Shown here in pieces: positions 8,501 to 16,955 of a stretch of DNA of 64,000 bases. Below the pieces are notes generated by a model. The model was given only the letters and a program-made list of their open reading frames with translations, searched no databases and was not told where the DNA came from. Within the stretch, counting starts at the first letter, position 1. Each line of letters begins with the position of its first letter. The position numbers and the translations under genes are program-made. The stretch spans positions 1 to 64,000 of the forward strand of contig SEEM01000001.1 in assembly GCA_004144595.1 (NCBI GenBank), read 5' to 3'. The DNA comes from Hyphomicrobiales bacterium (GTDB taxonomy: Bacteria > Pseudomonadota > Alphaproteobacteria > Rhizobiales > Beijerinckiaceae).

Positions 8501-9348
8501 GGCGCATCCAGCAACCCGGCACCGGCACGCCCGAGCGGGTCCAGTGGGTGGAATGCGGCGGGCGGGCCTTCTCGCTGACGCTGCCGGCCGGCGTGCCATT
8601 GCTGGAGGCGGTGCGGAGTGGCTTTGCGGCCGAAGGGTTCGTCTCGGGCGTGGTGAAGCTCGACGGGCTGAAGCTCTCGCCCTTCGCCTATGTGATGCCG
8701 GCGCTGTCGAAAACGCCGGAGCATGCGGCGTTCTACAGCGAGACCTTCCGGCCGGACGGCGGAGCGCGGATCGAGGTCGGCGCGATGACATTCGGCCAGC
8801 GCGACGGTGCGTCGTTCTTCCATGGCCATGCGATTTGGGTCGAGGGCGACGGCAAGCGCAGCGGCGGCCATATCCTGCCAGACGAGACGACGGTCGCCGA
8901 GACGATCACGCTGCAGGCAGTTGGGCTCGATGGTGCAGCTTTTACCGCCGAGACGGATAGCGAGACGCATTTCAAGCTGTTCGGGCCGGTGGCGGCGGCG
9001 TCGGGCGGCGCTGGAGAAGGGCGCTTCTTCGCGTTGCGCGTGAAGCCGAATGTCGATTTCTGCAGCGCGCTGGAAGCGTTCTGTGTCGAGCGCGGCATCC
9101 GCGAGGCGGTGATCCATGGCGGCGTCGGCTCGACCATCGGGGCGCGGTTCACGGATGGCGTGGTGGTCGAGAATTTCGCTACGGAGGTTGCGATCACCGA
9201 GGGGCGGATCGCGAAGGTGGAGAGCGGCTTCGAGGCGGCGATCGACGTGGCGCTGGTCGATTACAGCGGTGCGCTGGCGAGCGGGCGGCTGATCCGCGGC
9301 GACAACCCGGTGCTGATGACTTTCGAGCTGGTCCTGGAGGCGCTGTAA
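8497..9348 (+). CDS. Protein with two PPC/DUF296-like domains
   Basis: 283-aa protein, GTG start overlapping the ligase stop. Two repeats resemble the PPC (plants and prokaryotes conserved, DUF296) fold. The first, about residues 20-140, contains FFHGHAIWVEGDGKRSGGHI, matching the HxH and GGHL parts of PPC proteins. The second, about 160-280, contains FALRVKPNVDFCSALEAFC, EAVIHGGVGSTIGARF and later a degenerate core without the HxH...GGH signature. PPC proteins form trimers; plant ones bind DNA through an added AT-hook, which is absent here. Bacterial functions are largely unknown. Translational coupling suggests a partner of the CoA ligase or a metal-dependent enzyme step. Confidence 0.7.
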   Translation: MRRIQQPGTGTPERVQWVECGGRAFSLTLPAGVPLLEAVRSGFAAEGFVSGVVKLDGLKLSPFAYVMPALSKTPEHAAFYSETFRPDGGARIEVGAMTFGQRDGASFFHGHAIWVEGDGKRSGGHILPDETTVAETITLQAVGLDGAAFTAETDSETHFKLFGPVAAASGGAGEGRFFALRVKPNVDFCSALEAFCVERGIREAVIHGGVGSTIGARFTDGVVVENFATEVAITEGRIAKVESGFEAAIDVALVDYSGALASGRLIRGDNPVLMTFELVLEAL

Positions 9349-9355
9349 CCACCTC

Positions 9356-9458
9356 GTCATTCTCGGGCGAAGCGCAGCGCAGACCCGAGAATCTCTTGCC
9401 GAACAAGGTGCCGGAGTCTCTTCCGGCCTGAGATGCTCGGGTCAAGCCCGAGCATGAC
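9356..9458. repeat. Intergenic palindromic repeat, family A copy
   Basis: Ends are GTCATTCTCGGG and CCCGAGCATGAC, inverted with one mismatch. Internal pairs are TCGGGCGAAGCGC.../ACCCGAGA and GCTCGGGTCAAGCCCGAGC (perfect hairpin at 9434-9452). It sits between convergent genes and may act as a bidirectional terminator-like structure. Confidence 0.8.
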
Positions 9459-9465
9459 AGTGGTG

Positions 9466-11091
9466 CTAGCCGCCGCGCTGCCTCGCGATCTCCCGATTCC
9501 GCAGATCCTTGCGCATGATCTTGCCCGTCGCGGTCAGCGGCAATTCCGTCACGAACTCGACCTCGCGCGGATACTGGTAGGCCGCGAGCCGGTCGCGGAC
9601 GAAGGCCTGGATCTCCGTTGCCAGCTCCTCTGTCGGCGTCACGCCGGGCTTCGGCAGGACGAAGGCCTTGACGATCTCGGTGCGGACGGGGTCGGGCACG
9701 CCGACGACCGCGACCATCAGCACGGACGGGTGGCGGATGATGCAGTCCTCGATATCGCCCGGACCGATGCGGTATGAGCCGGAGGAGATGATGTCGTCGT
9801 CACGGCCCTGGAACCAGAAATAGCCTTCCTCGTCGCGTACGCCACTGTCGCCGGTGACGAGCCAGTCGCCGATGAATTTCGCCGCCGTAGCCTCGGGCTG
9901 GTTCCAGTATTCCAGCATCATTACGGGATCGGGCCGTGCCACCGCGATCAGCCCAGGCTCGCCATCCGGCAGTTCGCGGCCCTCGGGCGAGATCACCGCG
10001 ACGCGGTGGCCGGGCACGGCGCGGCCCATCGAGCCCGGCTTCACAGGATAGAGGCTCGCGCAGTTGGCGACGAGCAGGTTCGCCTCGGTCTGGCCGTAGA
10101 ACTCGTTGACCGGGAAGCCGAAGGTCTCGCGGCTCCAGTCGAGCATATCGGCGCCGAGCGTCTCGCCGCCGGTGCCGATCGAGCGCATTGCATAGCCGAA
10201 GCGCTGGGGATTGCCGACCTGCCGCATCAGTTTCAGCGCGGTCGGCGGCAGGAAGGCGTTGCGGACCTTGTGCCTGTTCATCAGCGCGAAGGCGGCCTCG
10301 GGATCGAATTTGCGGGCGCGGGATGCCAGCACGGGCACGCCGCAATAGAGGCTCGGCAGCAGCACATCCAGCAGCCCGCCGATCCAGGCCCAGTCGGCTG
10401 GGGTCCAGAACAGGTCGCCGGGCTGCGGGAAGAATTCCTGCGGCATCTGCACGCCGGGCAGATGGCCGAGCAGCACGCGATGGGCATGCAGCGCACCCTT
10501 CGGTTTTCCGGTCGTGCCGGAGGTGTAGATGATCACGGCCGGGTCGTCGGCGCGCGTGTCGGCGGCGGTGAAGCGGTCGGAGGCCTTCGCCATTTCCGCT
10601 TCGAAATCGAGATGGCCGGCGCCGCCGACGACGAAGATCTTGTGCAGGTTCGGCAGGGTGTCGCGGATCGCCTCGACCTTGCCGATGTTCTCCACGTCGG
10701 TGACGAGCACGCTGGCGCCGCTATGACTGAGGCGGTGCTCCAGTGCTTCGGGGCCGAACAGAATGAAGAGCGGCAGCGCGATGGCGCCCAGCTTGTAGGC
10801 GCCGAGATGGGCGATCGCGGTCTGGGGCGATTGCGGCAGCAGGATGCCGACACGCTCGCCGGGACCGATGCCATGAGCGTGAAGCAGATTGGCGAAGCGA
10901 TTCGAGGCGCGGGCGAGATCGTCGAAGGACATTGTCGCGAGTTGTCCGTTGTCCTCTTCGAAGATCAGCGCCGGCTTTCCGGAGCCGTCGGCATGGGCGT
11001 CCGAGCAGGCCGTGCCGATATTGAAGCGCTCGGGGATGCGCCAGGTGAAGGCATCCAGCGTGTCGCGATAGGTCGCGCGGCGTTCGAGCAT
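9466..11091 (-). CDS. AMP-forming acyl-CoA synthetase, ACSM-like
   Basis: 541-aa ANL ligase. Motifs are IIYTSGTTGKPKGALHAH (P-loop), FYGQTEANLLVANC, WLVTGDSGVRDEEGYFWFQG and the C-terminal LPLTATGKIMRKDLR with catalytic Lys. The wide acyl pocket region and the WTPADWAWIGG stretch resemble medium-chain or aromatic acyl-CoA ligases. The start MLERRATYRDTLDAF at 11091 is where homology-like sequence begins. It is divergent from the BKACE gene across a 118-bp shared promoter region, so the two may be co-regulated: BKACE would release a CoA thioester or use acetyl-CoA while this enzyme activates acids. Confidence 0.88.
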   Translation of the reverse strand: MLERRATYRDTLDAFTWRIPERFNIGTACSDAHADGSGKPALIFEEDNGQLATMSFDDLARASNRFANLLHAHGIGPGERVGILLPQSPQTAIAHLGAYKLGAIALPLFILFGPEALEHRLSHSGASVLVTDVENIGKVEAIRDTLPNLHKIFVVGGAGHLDFEAEMAKASDRFTAADTRADDPAVIIYTSGTTGKPKGALHAHRVLLGHLPGVQMPQEFFPQPGDLFWTPADWAWIGGLLDVLLPSLYCGVPVLASRARKFDPEAAFALMNRHKVRNAFLPPTALKLMRQVGNPQRFGYAMRSIGTGGETLGADMLDWSRETFGFPVNEFYGQTEANLLVANCASLYPVKPGSMGRAVPGHRVAVISPEGRELPDGEPGLIAVARPDPVMMLEYWNQPEATAAKFIGDWLVTGDSGVRDEEGYFWFQGRDDDIISSGSYRIGPGDIEDCIIRHPSVLMVAVVGVPDPVRTEIVKAFVLPKPGVTPTEELATEIQAFVRDRLAAYQYPREVEFVTELPLTATGKIMRKDLRNREIARQRGG

Positions 11092-11180
11092 GGTCGGCTC
11101 CGGTCTTCGCATGCGTTTGCGCCGATCCTGCCCAGCCGGCCTGTGGGCTGACAAGCCCGAGCGGAGCAGCTTACGGTCTG

Positions 11181-11192
11181 CGCAAAATTGCG
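11181..11192. promoter_or_regulatory. Small palindrome in the ligase/BKACE divergent promoter
   Basis: CGCAA-AA-TTGCG lies 18 bp upstream of the BKACE GTG start. Such a 12-bp palindrome could be an operator for a regulator encoded elsewhere. No partner site was found in the same gap. Confidence 0.25.
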
Positions 11193-11209
11193 GGTTGAGA
11201 GGAAACGCC

Positions 11210-12103
11210 GTGACAAAGCCGATCTGGGTCGAAGCCGCGATCAACGGCCCCTGGGGCAAGGAGCGCCAGCCCGGCATCCCCATCAGCATCCCCGATATCG
11301 TCGCGGACGGCATCGCCGCCGTCGAGGCCGGGGCTGCGATCGTGCATCTGCATGTCTATGACATGGCGACGGGGCGCCAGCGCGACGACTGGGAGCTCTA
11401 TGCGCAGGCGATCGAAGGCATCCGGGCGAAGGTCGATGCCATCGTCTATCCGACCATTCCGATTCTCGGCTCGGGCTATGCCGGCGACATGATCGGATCG
11501 GGCCGCTACACCCATCTGGAAGAGCTGGCGAAGCGCGGCCTCGCCGAATGGGGCGTGCTCGACCCGGGCTCGTGCAACTGGACGACCTTCGCCGGTATCC
11601 CCGAGGGCGAGCCTGGGTTCATCTACCAGAACCCCGGCGAGCATATCCGGGAGGGGATGGACGTGGCCGCGCGCCACAAGGTCCATCCGAGCTATGCGAT
11701 CTACGAGCCCGGCTTCACGCGGCTCGGGGCGGCGCTGGCCAAGGCCTATCCGGGCATGCCGATGCCGATCTACCGGCTGATGTTCTCGGATGCTTTCGCC
11801 TGGGGCTTTCCGCCGCGCGAATGGGCACTGGAGGCGCATTTGCAGCTGCTCGCCGAGGATGCGCCGGAGGCGCCGGTGATGATCGCAGGCCTCGGGGTCG
11901 ATCTCAGTGACCTGATCGGCCCGGCCGTGGCGCGGGGCGTCCATGTCCGTGGCGGGCTGGAGGATGCGCCCTTCGGCTGCGAGAAGACGAATCGTGAATT
12001 GATCGCGGACACGGTCCGGCTGGTCGAGGCCGCGGGCGGAAGACCCGCGAGCGTGGCCGAGGTGCGGGACTGGCTGTCGGGACAGGCCAAGGGAGAGGCA
12101 TAG
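11210..12103 (+). CDS. Beta-keto acid cleavage enzyme (BKACE, DUF849)
   Basis: 297-aa TIM-barrel enzyme of the BKACE family, which condenses a beta-keto acid with acetyl-CoA and splits it to acetoacetate and a new CoA ester; the prototype is Kce of lysine fermentation. The zinc-ligand pair HxH is at residues 46 and 48 (IVHLHVYD); MIAGLGVD and HVRGGLEDAPFGCEKTN near the C-terminus are further family signatures. The GTG at 11210 is chosen because GAGAGG precedes it by 7 nt. The substrate subgroup cannot be fixed by eye. The stop overlaps the PepT start (TAGTG), an unusual pairing. Confidence 0.88.
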   Translation: MTKPIWVEAAINGPWGKERQPGIPISIPDIVADGIAAVEAGAAIVHLHVYDMATGRQRDDWELYAQAIEGIRAKVDAIVYPTIPILGSGYAGDMIGSGRYTHLEELAKRGLAEWGVLDPGSCNWTTFAGIPEGEPGFIYQNPGEHIREGMDVAARHKVHPSYAIYEPGFTRLGAALAKAYPGMPMPIYRLMFSDAFAWGFPPREWALEAHLQLLAEDAPEAPVMIAGLGVDLSDLIGPAVARGVHVRGGLEDAPFGCEKTNRELIADTVRLVEAAGGRPASVAEVRDWLSGQAKGEA

Positions 12104-13335
12104 TGAGCTTGCGCGACAAACTGCTCGAACGGTTCCTGCGCTATGTCGCGATCGAGAGCCAGAGCGACATGAAGGCGACGAGCCTGCCGAGCACGCCGGG
12201 CCAGCAGGTGCTGGCGGCGCTGCTCGCTGAGGAGCTGCGCGCGCTCGGCCTCGAAAACGTGGTCATCGACGACCATGCCACCGTGACGGCGCTGAAGCGG
12301 GGCACCAAGCCGGGCGTGCCGCGGATCGGCTTCATCGCCCATGTCGATACGGTCGATGTCGGCTTGTCTCCGGTGGTCAAGGCGCAGGTGCTGCGCTTCA
12401 CAGGGGAGGACCTCTGCCTCAATCCTGAGAAGGACATCTGGCTGCGTGTCGCCGAGCATCCGGAGATTGCTCCCTACAAGGGCCATGAGATCGTCTTCAG
12501 CGACGGCACCAGCGTGCTCGGCGCCGACAACAAGGCTGCGGTCGCGATCGTGATGACGCTTCTGGCCGAATTGCGTCCCGAGGACGAGCATGGCGATATC
12601 CTCGTCGCCTTCGTGCCGGACGAGGAGATCGGCCTGCGTGGCGCCAAGGCGCTCGATCTCGCCCGGTTCGACTGCGATTTCGCCTATACGATCGACAGCT
12701 GCGAGGTCGGCGAGGTCGTCTGGGAGAATTTCAATGCCGCCATGGCCGAGATCGTCTTCACCGGTGTCACCGCCCACCCGATGTCGGCGAAGGGCGTGCT
12801 GGTGAACCCGATCACGATGGCGCAGGATTTCATGGCCGCCTTCGACCGGGCGCAGACGCCGGAGAACACGGCCGGTCGCGAGGGCTATATCTGGTTCGTC
12901 GAACTCGTCGCCAACGCGGCGGAGGCGGTGCTCAGGGCCAATATCCGCGATTTCGACAAAGCGTCCTTCGAAGCCCGCAAGCGCCGGATCGGTGAGGTCG
13001 CGGCGGAGATCGCCAAGCGCTATCCGACGGGACGGGTGACGTCGGAGGTCAGCGACGTCTACGGCAATATCGCCGACAGCCTCGGCGAGGATCGGCGTTC
13101 CGTCGATCTGCTGATGGCGGCGCTGTCCGAATTGCAGATCGCGCCGAAGCTGATCCCGATGCGGGGCGGCACGGACGGGGCGGCACTGTCGGCGAGAGGG
13201 CTGCCGACGCCGAATTTCTTCACCGGCGCGCATAATTTCCATTCGCGCTTCGAGTTCCTGCCGCTGCCGGCCTTCGAGACCTCCTATGAAGTGGCGCGGC
13301 GGGTCTGCCTGCTGGCGGGGCAGGGCGGAATCTAG
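12103..13335 (+). CDS. pepT: Peptidase T (tripeptide aminopeptidase)
   Basis: 410-aa M20B metallopeptidase that removes N-terminal residues from tripeptides in the cytosol. Di-zinc site elements: GFIAHVDTVD (first His and Asp), GADNKAAVAIVMTLL (bridging Asp), PDEEIGLRGAK (catalytic Glu and ligand Glu), IDSCEVGE (Asp ligand) and GAHNFHSRFEFLP (last His). The internal dimerisation domain runs about residues 205-310. GTG start at 12103 overlaps the BKACE stop, with GGGAGAGG just upstream. Length fits the family. Why a general peptidase is coupled to BKACE is not explained by known biology. Confidence 0.92.
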   Translation: MSLRDKLLERFLRYVAIESQSDMKATSLPSTPGQQVLAALLAEELRALGLENVVIDDHATVTALKRGTKPGVPRIGFIAHVDTVDVGLSPVVKAQVLRFTGEDLCLNPEKDIWLRVAEHPEIAPYKGHEIVFSDGTSVLGADNKAAVAIVMTLLAELRPEDEHGDILVAFVPDEEIGLRGAKALDLARFDCDFAYTIDSCEVGEVVWENFNAAMAEIVFTGVTAHPMSAKGVLVNPITMAQDFMAAFDRAQTPENTAGREGYIWFVELVANAAEAVLRANIRDFDKASFEARKRRIGEVAAEIAKRYPTGRVTSEVSDVYGNIADSLGEDRRSVDLLMAALSELQIAPKLIPMRGGTDGAALSARGLPTPNFFTGAHNFHSRFEFLPLPAFETSYEVARRVCLLAGQGGI

Positions 13336-13364
13336 AGGCTGCCGTTTTCGCAAGGAACCACGCC

Positions 13365-13507
13365 GTCATTCCGGGGCATTGCGGAGCAATGAGCCCGGAA
13401 CCCAGAACCGATGCGTCCGCTGAAGAAGCGTGAGAGCTGATCCGCTGAAGATGAACGGCATCGGTTCTGGGTTCCGGGCTCGGCCCTACGGGCCGCCCCG
13501 GAATGCC
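13365..13507. repeat. Large intergenic inverted repeat, GTCATTCCGGGGC family
   Basis: Outer ends GTCATTCCGGGGC and GCCCCGGAATG are inverted. Inner arms at 13391-13414 and 13458-13481 are a perfect 24-bp inverted repeat around a 43-nt centre; GGCCCTACGGGCC forms a smaller hairpin. It separates pepT from the ABC1 kinase gene. No ORF inside. Confidence 0.8.
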
Positions 13508-13614
13508 GGCGCGGTCCCTGCCCAAACCAAGGCAATTTGAGCGGCTTGTCGCATTGGTGTTGGGCGCGCGGGTGCCTACATGAGGTGTGCTGGAACAGCG
13601 AAAGCACCCTACGC

Positions 13615-14976
13615 ATGTCCGAACGCGACGCCGAAGCCAACCGATTCTCCGCCCGCGCGGCGCGCTATGCCCGCGTCGGCGCCAATGTCGGCGGGGTCGC
13701 GGCCCGGATCGCGGGCGCCCGGCTCTTCGGCGTCGAGGGGCGCGACGCCACCAATGCCGAGGCGCTGGCGAAGGCTCTGGGCGGCCTGAAGGGCCCGATC
13801 ATGAAGGTGGCGCAGCTCGTCGCCACCATCCCCGACGTCGTGCCGCCGGAATACGCCGCCGAACTCCAGAAGCTGCAATCGCAGGCGCCGCCGATGGGCG
13901 CGGCCTTCGTCAAGCGCCGGATGATGGCCGAACTCGGTGCCAACTGGCGCGAGCGCTTCGGCGAATTCGACCTGAAGCCGGCGGCAGCGGCCTCTTTGGG
14001 GCAGGTGCATCGGGCGACGACGCTGGAGGGCGCCGCGCTCGCCTGCAAGCTGCAATATCCCGACATGGAATCGGCGGTGGAGGCCGATATCGCGCAGCTC
14101 CAGGTGTTGTTCGCGCTGCACCGGCGCATGGGCGCGGTGATCGATACGACCGAGATCGCCAAGGAAATCGGCGCCCGCGTCCGCGAGGAGCTCGACTACC
14201 GGCGCGAGGCGAAGCATGTCGCGCTCTACCAGGCGATCCTTTCGGATACGCCGGAAGTGCGCGTGCCGGCGCTGGAGCCGGCATTGTCGACCGGCCGGCT
14301 GCTGACGATGCACTGGCTGGAAGGCAGCCCGATCCTCTCGCACAAGCAGGATGGGCAGGCCGTGCGCGACCGGATCTCGACCGCGATGTTTAAGGCATGG
14401 TGGCGCCCGTTCAGCCATCACGGCGTCATCCATGGCGATCCGCATCTCGGGAACTACACGGTGTTCTCGGAATGCGGCGAGCCTGATGGCATCAACCTGC
14501 TCGACTATGGCTGCATCCGCATCTTCCCGCAGAGCTTCGTCGGCGGCGTGGTCGATCTCTACAAGGGCCTGCGCGACGGCGAGGATGCACGCGTCGTCCA
14601 CGCCTACGAGACCTGGGGGTTCAAGGGGCTGACCAAGGAGCTCGTCGACACCCTCAACATCTGGGCGCGCTTCATTTACGGGCCGCTGCTCGAGGATCGG
14701 GTCAGGCGCATCGCCGACGGCGTCAGCCCGGCCGAATACGGACGCAAGCAGGCCTTCCAGGTGCATCAGGCGCTGAAGGCACGGGGGCCTGTGACGGTGC
14801 CGCGCGAGTTCGTGTTCATGGACCGCGCCGCGATCGGGCTCGGCGGCGTCTTCCTGCATCTCGACGCCGAATTGAACTTCCACCGGCTGTTTGAGGCGGA
14901 GATCGACGGGTTTTCGGTGGAGCGGGTCGCGCAGCGGCAGGGCGCGGCGCTGGCCGCGGCAGGTTTGAAGCCCTGA
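13615..14976 (+). CDS. ABC1/ADCK (UbiB-like) atypical kinase
   Basis: 453-aa protein-kinase-like protein of the ABC1/UbiB family; members have ATPase activity linked to ubiquinone or lipid metabolism. The KxGQ-type helix reads GPIMKVAQLVATIPD, so the usual Gly is Ala. The alanine-rich nucleotide loop is AAAASLGQVHRA, followed by the Lys of ALACKLQYP, REELDYRREAKH, the catalytic-loop analogue IHGDPHLGNYT and the metal-binding LLDYGCIRIF. The ATG at 13615 begins MSERDAEANRF. No hydrophobic C-terminal anchor as in UbiB is obvious, so it is probably a soluble paralogue rather than UbiB itself. Confidence 0.85.
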   Translation: MSERDAEANRFSARAARYARVGANVGGVAARIAGARLFGVEGRDATNAEALAKALGGLKGPIMKVAQLVATIPDVVPPEYAAELQKLQSQAPPMGAAFVKRRMMAELGANWRERFGEFDLKPAAAASLGQVHRATTLEGAALACKLQYPDMESAVEADIAQLQVLFALHRRMGAVIDTTEIAKEIGARVREELDYRREAKHVALYQAILSDTPEVRVPALEPALSTGRLLTMHWLEGSPILSHKQDGQAVRDRISTAMFKAWWRPFSHHGVIHGDPHLGNYTVFSECGEPDGINLLDYGCIRIFPQSFVGGVVDLYKGLRDGEDARVVHAYETWGFKGLTKELVDTLNIWARFIYGPLLEDRVRRIADGVSPAEYGRKQAFQVHQALKARGPVTVPREFVFMDRAAIGLGGVFLHLDAELNFHRLFEAEIDGFSVERVAQRQGAALAAAGLKP

Positions 14977-14985
14977 CGTCACGGC

Positions 14986-15204
14986 TCAGTCGCCGCTACC
15001 CCCACAATCGCCGCCACTGTCGTCGCTGAAGCCGCCGCTGCCGCTATCTCCGGCGCTGGAGCGGCGACGCCATGAGGCGATCTCCCCGTCGTCGCGCTCC
15101 GTCTGTTCGCGGGCCTGCGCGAACCAGCGCTTCGCCTTCTCGCGCAGGGCGGGGTCGAGATTCAGGATAACGGTCTTCGCGGCTGGCTTGGTCGGATCGT
15201 CCAC
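14986..15204 (-). CDS. Small acidic/Gly-rich-tailed hypothetical protein
   Basis: 72-aa protein of unknown function. The N-terminal half, VDDPTKPAAKTVILNLDPAL followed by REKAKRWFAQ, looks like one amphipathic helix; the C-terminal third is rich in Ser, Gly and Asp with a lone Cys near the end. The GTG at 15204 is preferred to the ATG at 15210 because AAGGAG abuts the ATG with no spacing but stands 6 nt from the GTG. It is convergent with the ABC1 gene and only 9 bp from its stop. Confidence 0.6.
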   Translation of the reverse strand: MDDPTKPAAKTVILNLDPALREKAKRWFAQAREQTERDDGEIASWRRRSSAGDSGSGGFSDDSGGDCGGSGD

Positions 15205-15475
15205 CGGCATCTCCTTTCGCAATATCGAAGATAGATGAACTCGCCGGGGCATGCTCGTGCTGGCGCCGGATTGCGTCAACAGCCTCAAAAAATGAGCCGG
15301 AAAGAAGAGGTCATCTCTATTTAAATCGATTGAATTTTTCTGATCCCCTCGCTAGAGACTGACGATGCTGCGCTGCGGCGCCATACTCCACGGTTGCAGC
15401 GCGCTGCCGCGTTGCCCGTGCGTCTCGGGTGCGCTACAGGCTTAGAGAGACTGTGTCTTTTTCAGGATCGAGACC

Positions 15476-15760
15476 ATGGCCGACCACGCCCATCACGCCG
15501 ACACCCCCGCGATGGACTATCCCGAGCATGAGCGGACCTATACCGGCTTCATTCATTTCGCCGAAGTCGGCACCGTCGCATGCCTGGCCATCGTCGCGGC
15601 CCTCGCCGTCGGCGGCACCAAGCATGCCTGGGGCACGGCCCTGATCGGCACCCTGCTCGCGGTTCTCGGCACCGGCGTCGGCATTGCCGCCCCATCGATC
15701 GGCTGGCGCGCGCCCCTCGTCTCGTTGGTGCTGATGCTGCTCGCGCTGCTCCTGCTCTGA
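15476..15760 (+). CDS. aa3-type CoxIV-domain membrane protein upstream of transhydrogenase
   Basis: 94-aa membrane protein. The N-terminal YPEHERTYTGFIHFAEVGTV is the signature of the short subunit IV of aa3 cytochrome c oxidases (PF07835-like). True CoxIV has about 50 residues and one membrane helix; here three hydrophobic segments follow (about 27-45, 51-70, 77-94). The His-rich start MADHAHHADTP is extra. It is 37 bp upstream of pntAA on the same strand and no oxidase gene is nearby, so association with the transhydrogenase rather than with an oxidase is plausible. Confidence 0.75.
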   Translation: MADHAHHADTPAMDYPEHERTYTGFIHFAEVGTVACLAIVAALAVGGTKHAWGTALIGTLLAVLGTGVGIAAPSIGWRAPLVSLVLMLLALLLL

Positions 15761-15797
15761 CCGTCTCCCCATAACGCCGGAAAGGCATAGTCCCGCC

Positions 15798-16937
15798 ATG
15801 CGCATTGCTGTCCCAGCCGAAACGCAAGGGGCGGAAACCCGCGTCGCAGCGACGCCGGAGACCGTCCGCAAGTTCAAGGGCCTCGGTGCCGAGGTCGTGG
15901 TCGAGGCCGGGGCGGGCAAAGCCTCCGGCATCCTCGACGCGGAATATGAGGCAGCAGGCGCGACGATCGCCAAGACGGCGGCGGAAGCGCTGGCCGGTGC
16001 GAATATCGTGCTGAAGGTGCGCCGCCCGGGCGAGATGGAGATCGCCGGCCTGCCGGCCGGTGCGCTCGTCGTCGCGACGATGGACCCTTATGGCAACGAA
16101 GCGCAGGTCGCCGCGCTGGCCAAGGCCAATGTCTCGGCCTTCGCCATGGAATTCATGCCGCGCATCACCCGCGCGCAGGTGATGGACGTGCTGTCCTCGC
16201 AGGCCAATCTCGCCGGCTATCGCGCGGTGATCGACGGCGCCGCCGAATATGGCCGGGCGCTGCCGATGATGATGACGGCGGCGGGCACCGTGCCGGCCGC
16301 GCGTATCTTCATCATGGGCGTCGGCGTCGCGGGCCTGCAGGCGATCGCGACCGCACGCCGCATGGGCGCCATCGTGACCGCGACGGACGTGCGGCCCGCC
16401 ACCAAGGAACAGGTCGAATCGCTCGGCGCCAAATTCCTCGCCGTCGAGGACGAGGAGTTCAAGCAGGCGCAGACCGCCGGCGGCTACGCCAAGGAGATGT
16501 CCGGGGAATACCAGGCGAAGCAGGCGGAGCTGACCGCCAGCCACATCGCCAAGCAGGACATCGTCGTCACCACCGCGCTGATCCCCGGCCGGCCGGCGCC
16601 GAAGCTGATCTCGGCTGCCATGGTCGAGAGCATGAAGCCCGGTTCCGTGATCGTGGACCTCGCGGTCGAGCGCGGCGGCAATTGCGAACTGGCCAAACCC
16701 GGCGAAGTCGTGATCACCGACAACGGCGTCAAGATCGTCGGCCATCTCAACGTTCCCGGCCGCCTGCCCGCGACCTCCTCGGCGCTCTACGCCAAGAACC
16801 TCTTCGCCTTCGTCGAGACGCTGATCGACAAGGCCGAGAAGAAGCTCGCGGTGAACTGGGACGACGAGCTGGTCAAGGCGACCGCCCTGACGAAGGACGG
16901 CGCCGTCATCCATCCGAATTTCGCGCCGAAGGCCTGA
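15798..16937 (+). CDS. pntAA: NAD(P) transhydrogenase subunit alpha part 1
   Basis: 379-aa soluble domain I that binds NAD(H) in the proton-translocating transhydrogenase. Features: MRIAVPAETQGAETRVAATP start, MEFMPRITRAQVMDVLSSQA, a Rossmann dinucleotide motif GVGVAGLQAIATARRMGA, and the mobile-loop region around ITDNGVKIVGHLNVPGRLPA. First of three genes in the Rhodospirillum-type split arrangement (AA, AB, B); the unit makes NADPH from NADH using the proton gradient. It lies 18 bp from pntAB. Confidence 0.95.
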   Translation: MRIAVPAETQGAETRVAATPETVRKFKGLGAEVVVEAGAGKASGILDAEYEAAGATIAKTAAEALAGANIVLKVRRPGEMEIAGLPAGALVVATMDPYGNEAQVAALAKANVSAFAMEFMPRITRAQVMDVLSSQANLAGYRAVIDGAAEYGRALPMMMTAAGTVPAARIFIMGVGVAGLQAIATARRMGAIVTATDVRPATKEQVESLGAKFLAVEDEEFKQAQTAGGYAKEMSGEYQAKQAELTASHIAKQDIVVTTALIPGRPAPKLISAAMVESMKPGSVIVDLAVERGGNCELAKPGEVVITDNGVKIVGHLNVPGRLPATSSALYAKNLFAFVETLIDKAEKKLAVNWDDELVKATALTKDGAVIHPNFAPKA

Positions 16938-16955
16938 GCGTAAGGAATTCCGACC

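Noticed and set aside
6656-8791. A 711-aa minus-strand frame opposite the CoA ligase.
   Set aside because: The ligase on the plus strand has all ANL motifs; the antisense frame is low-complexity.
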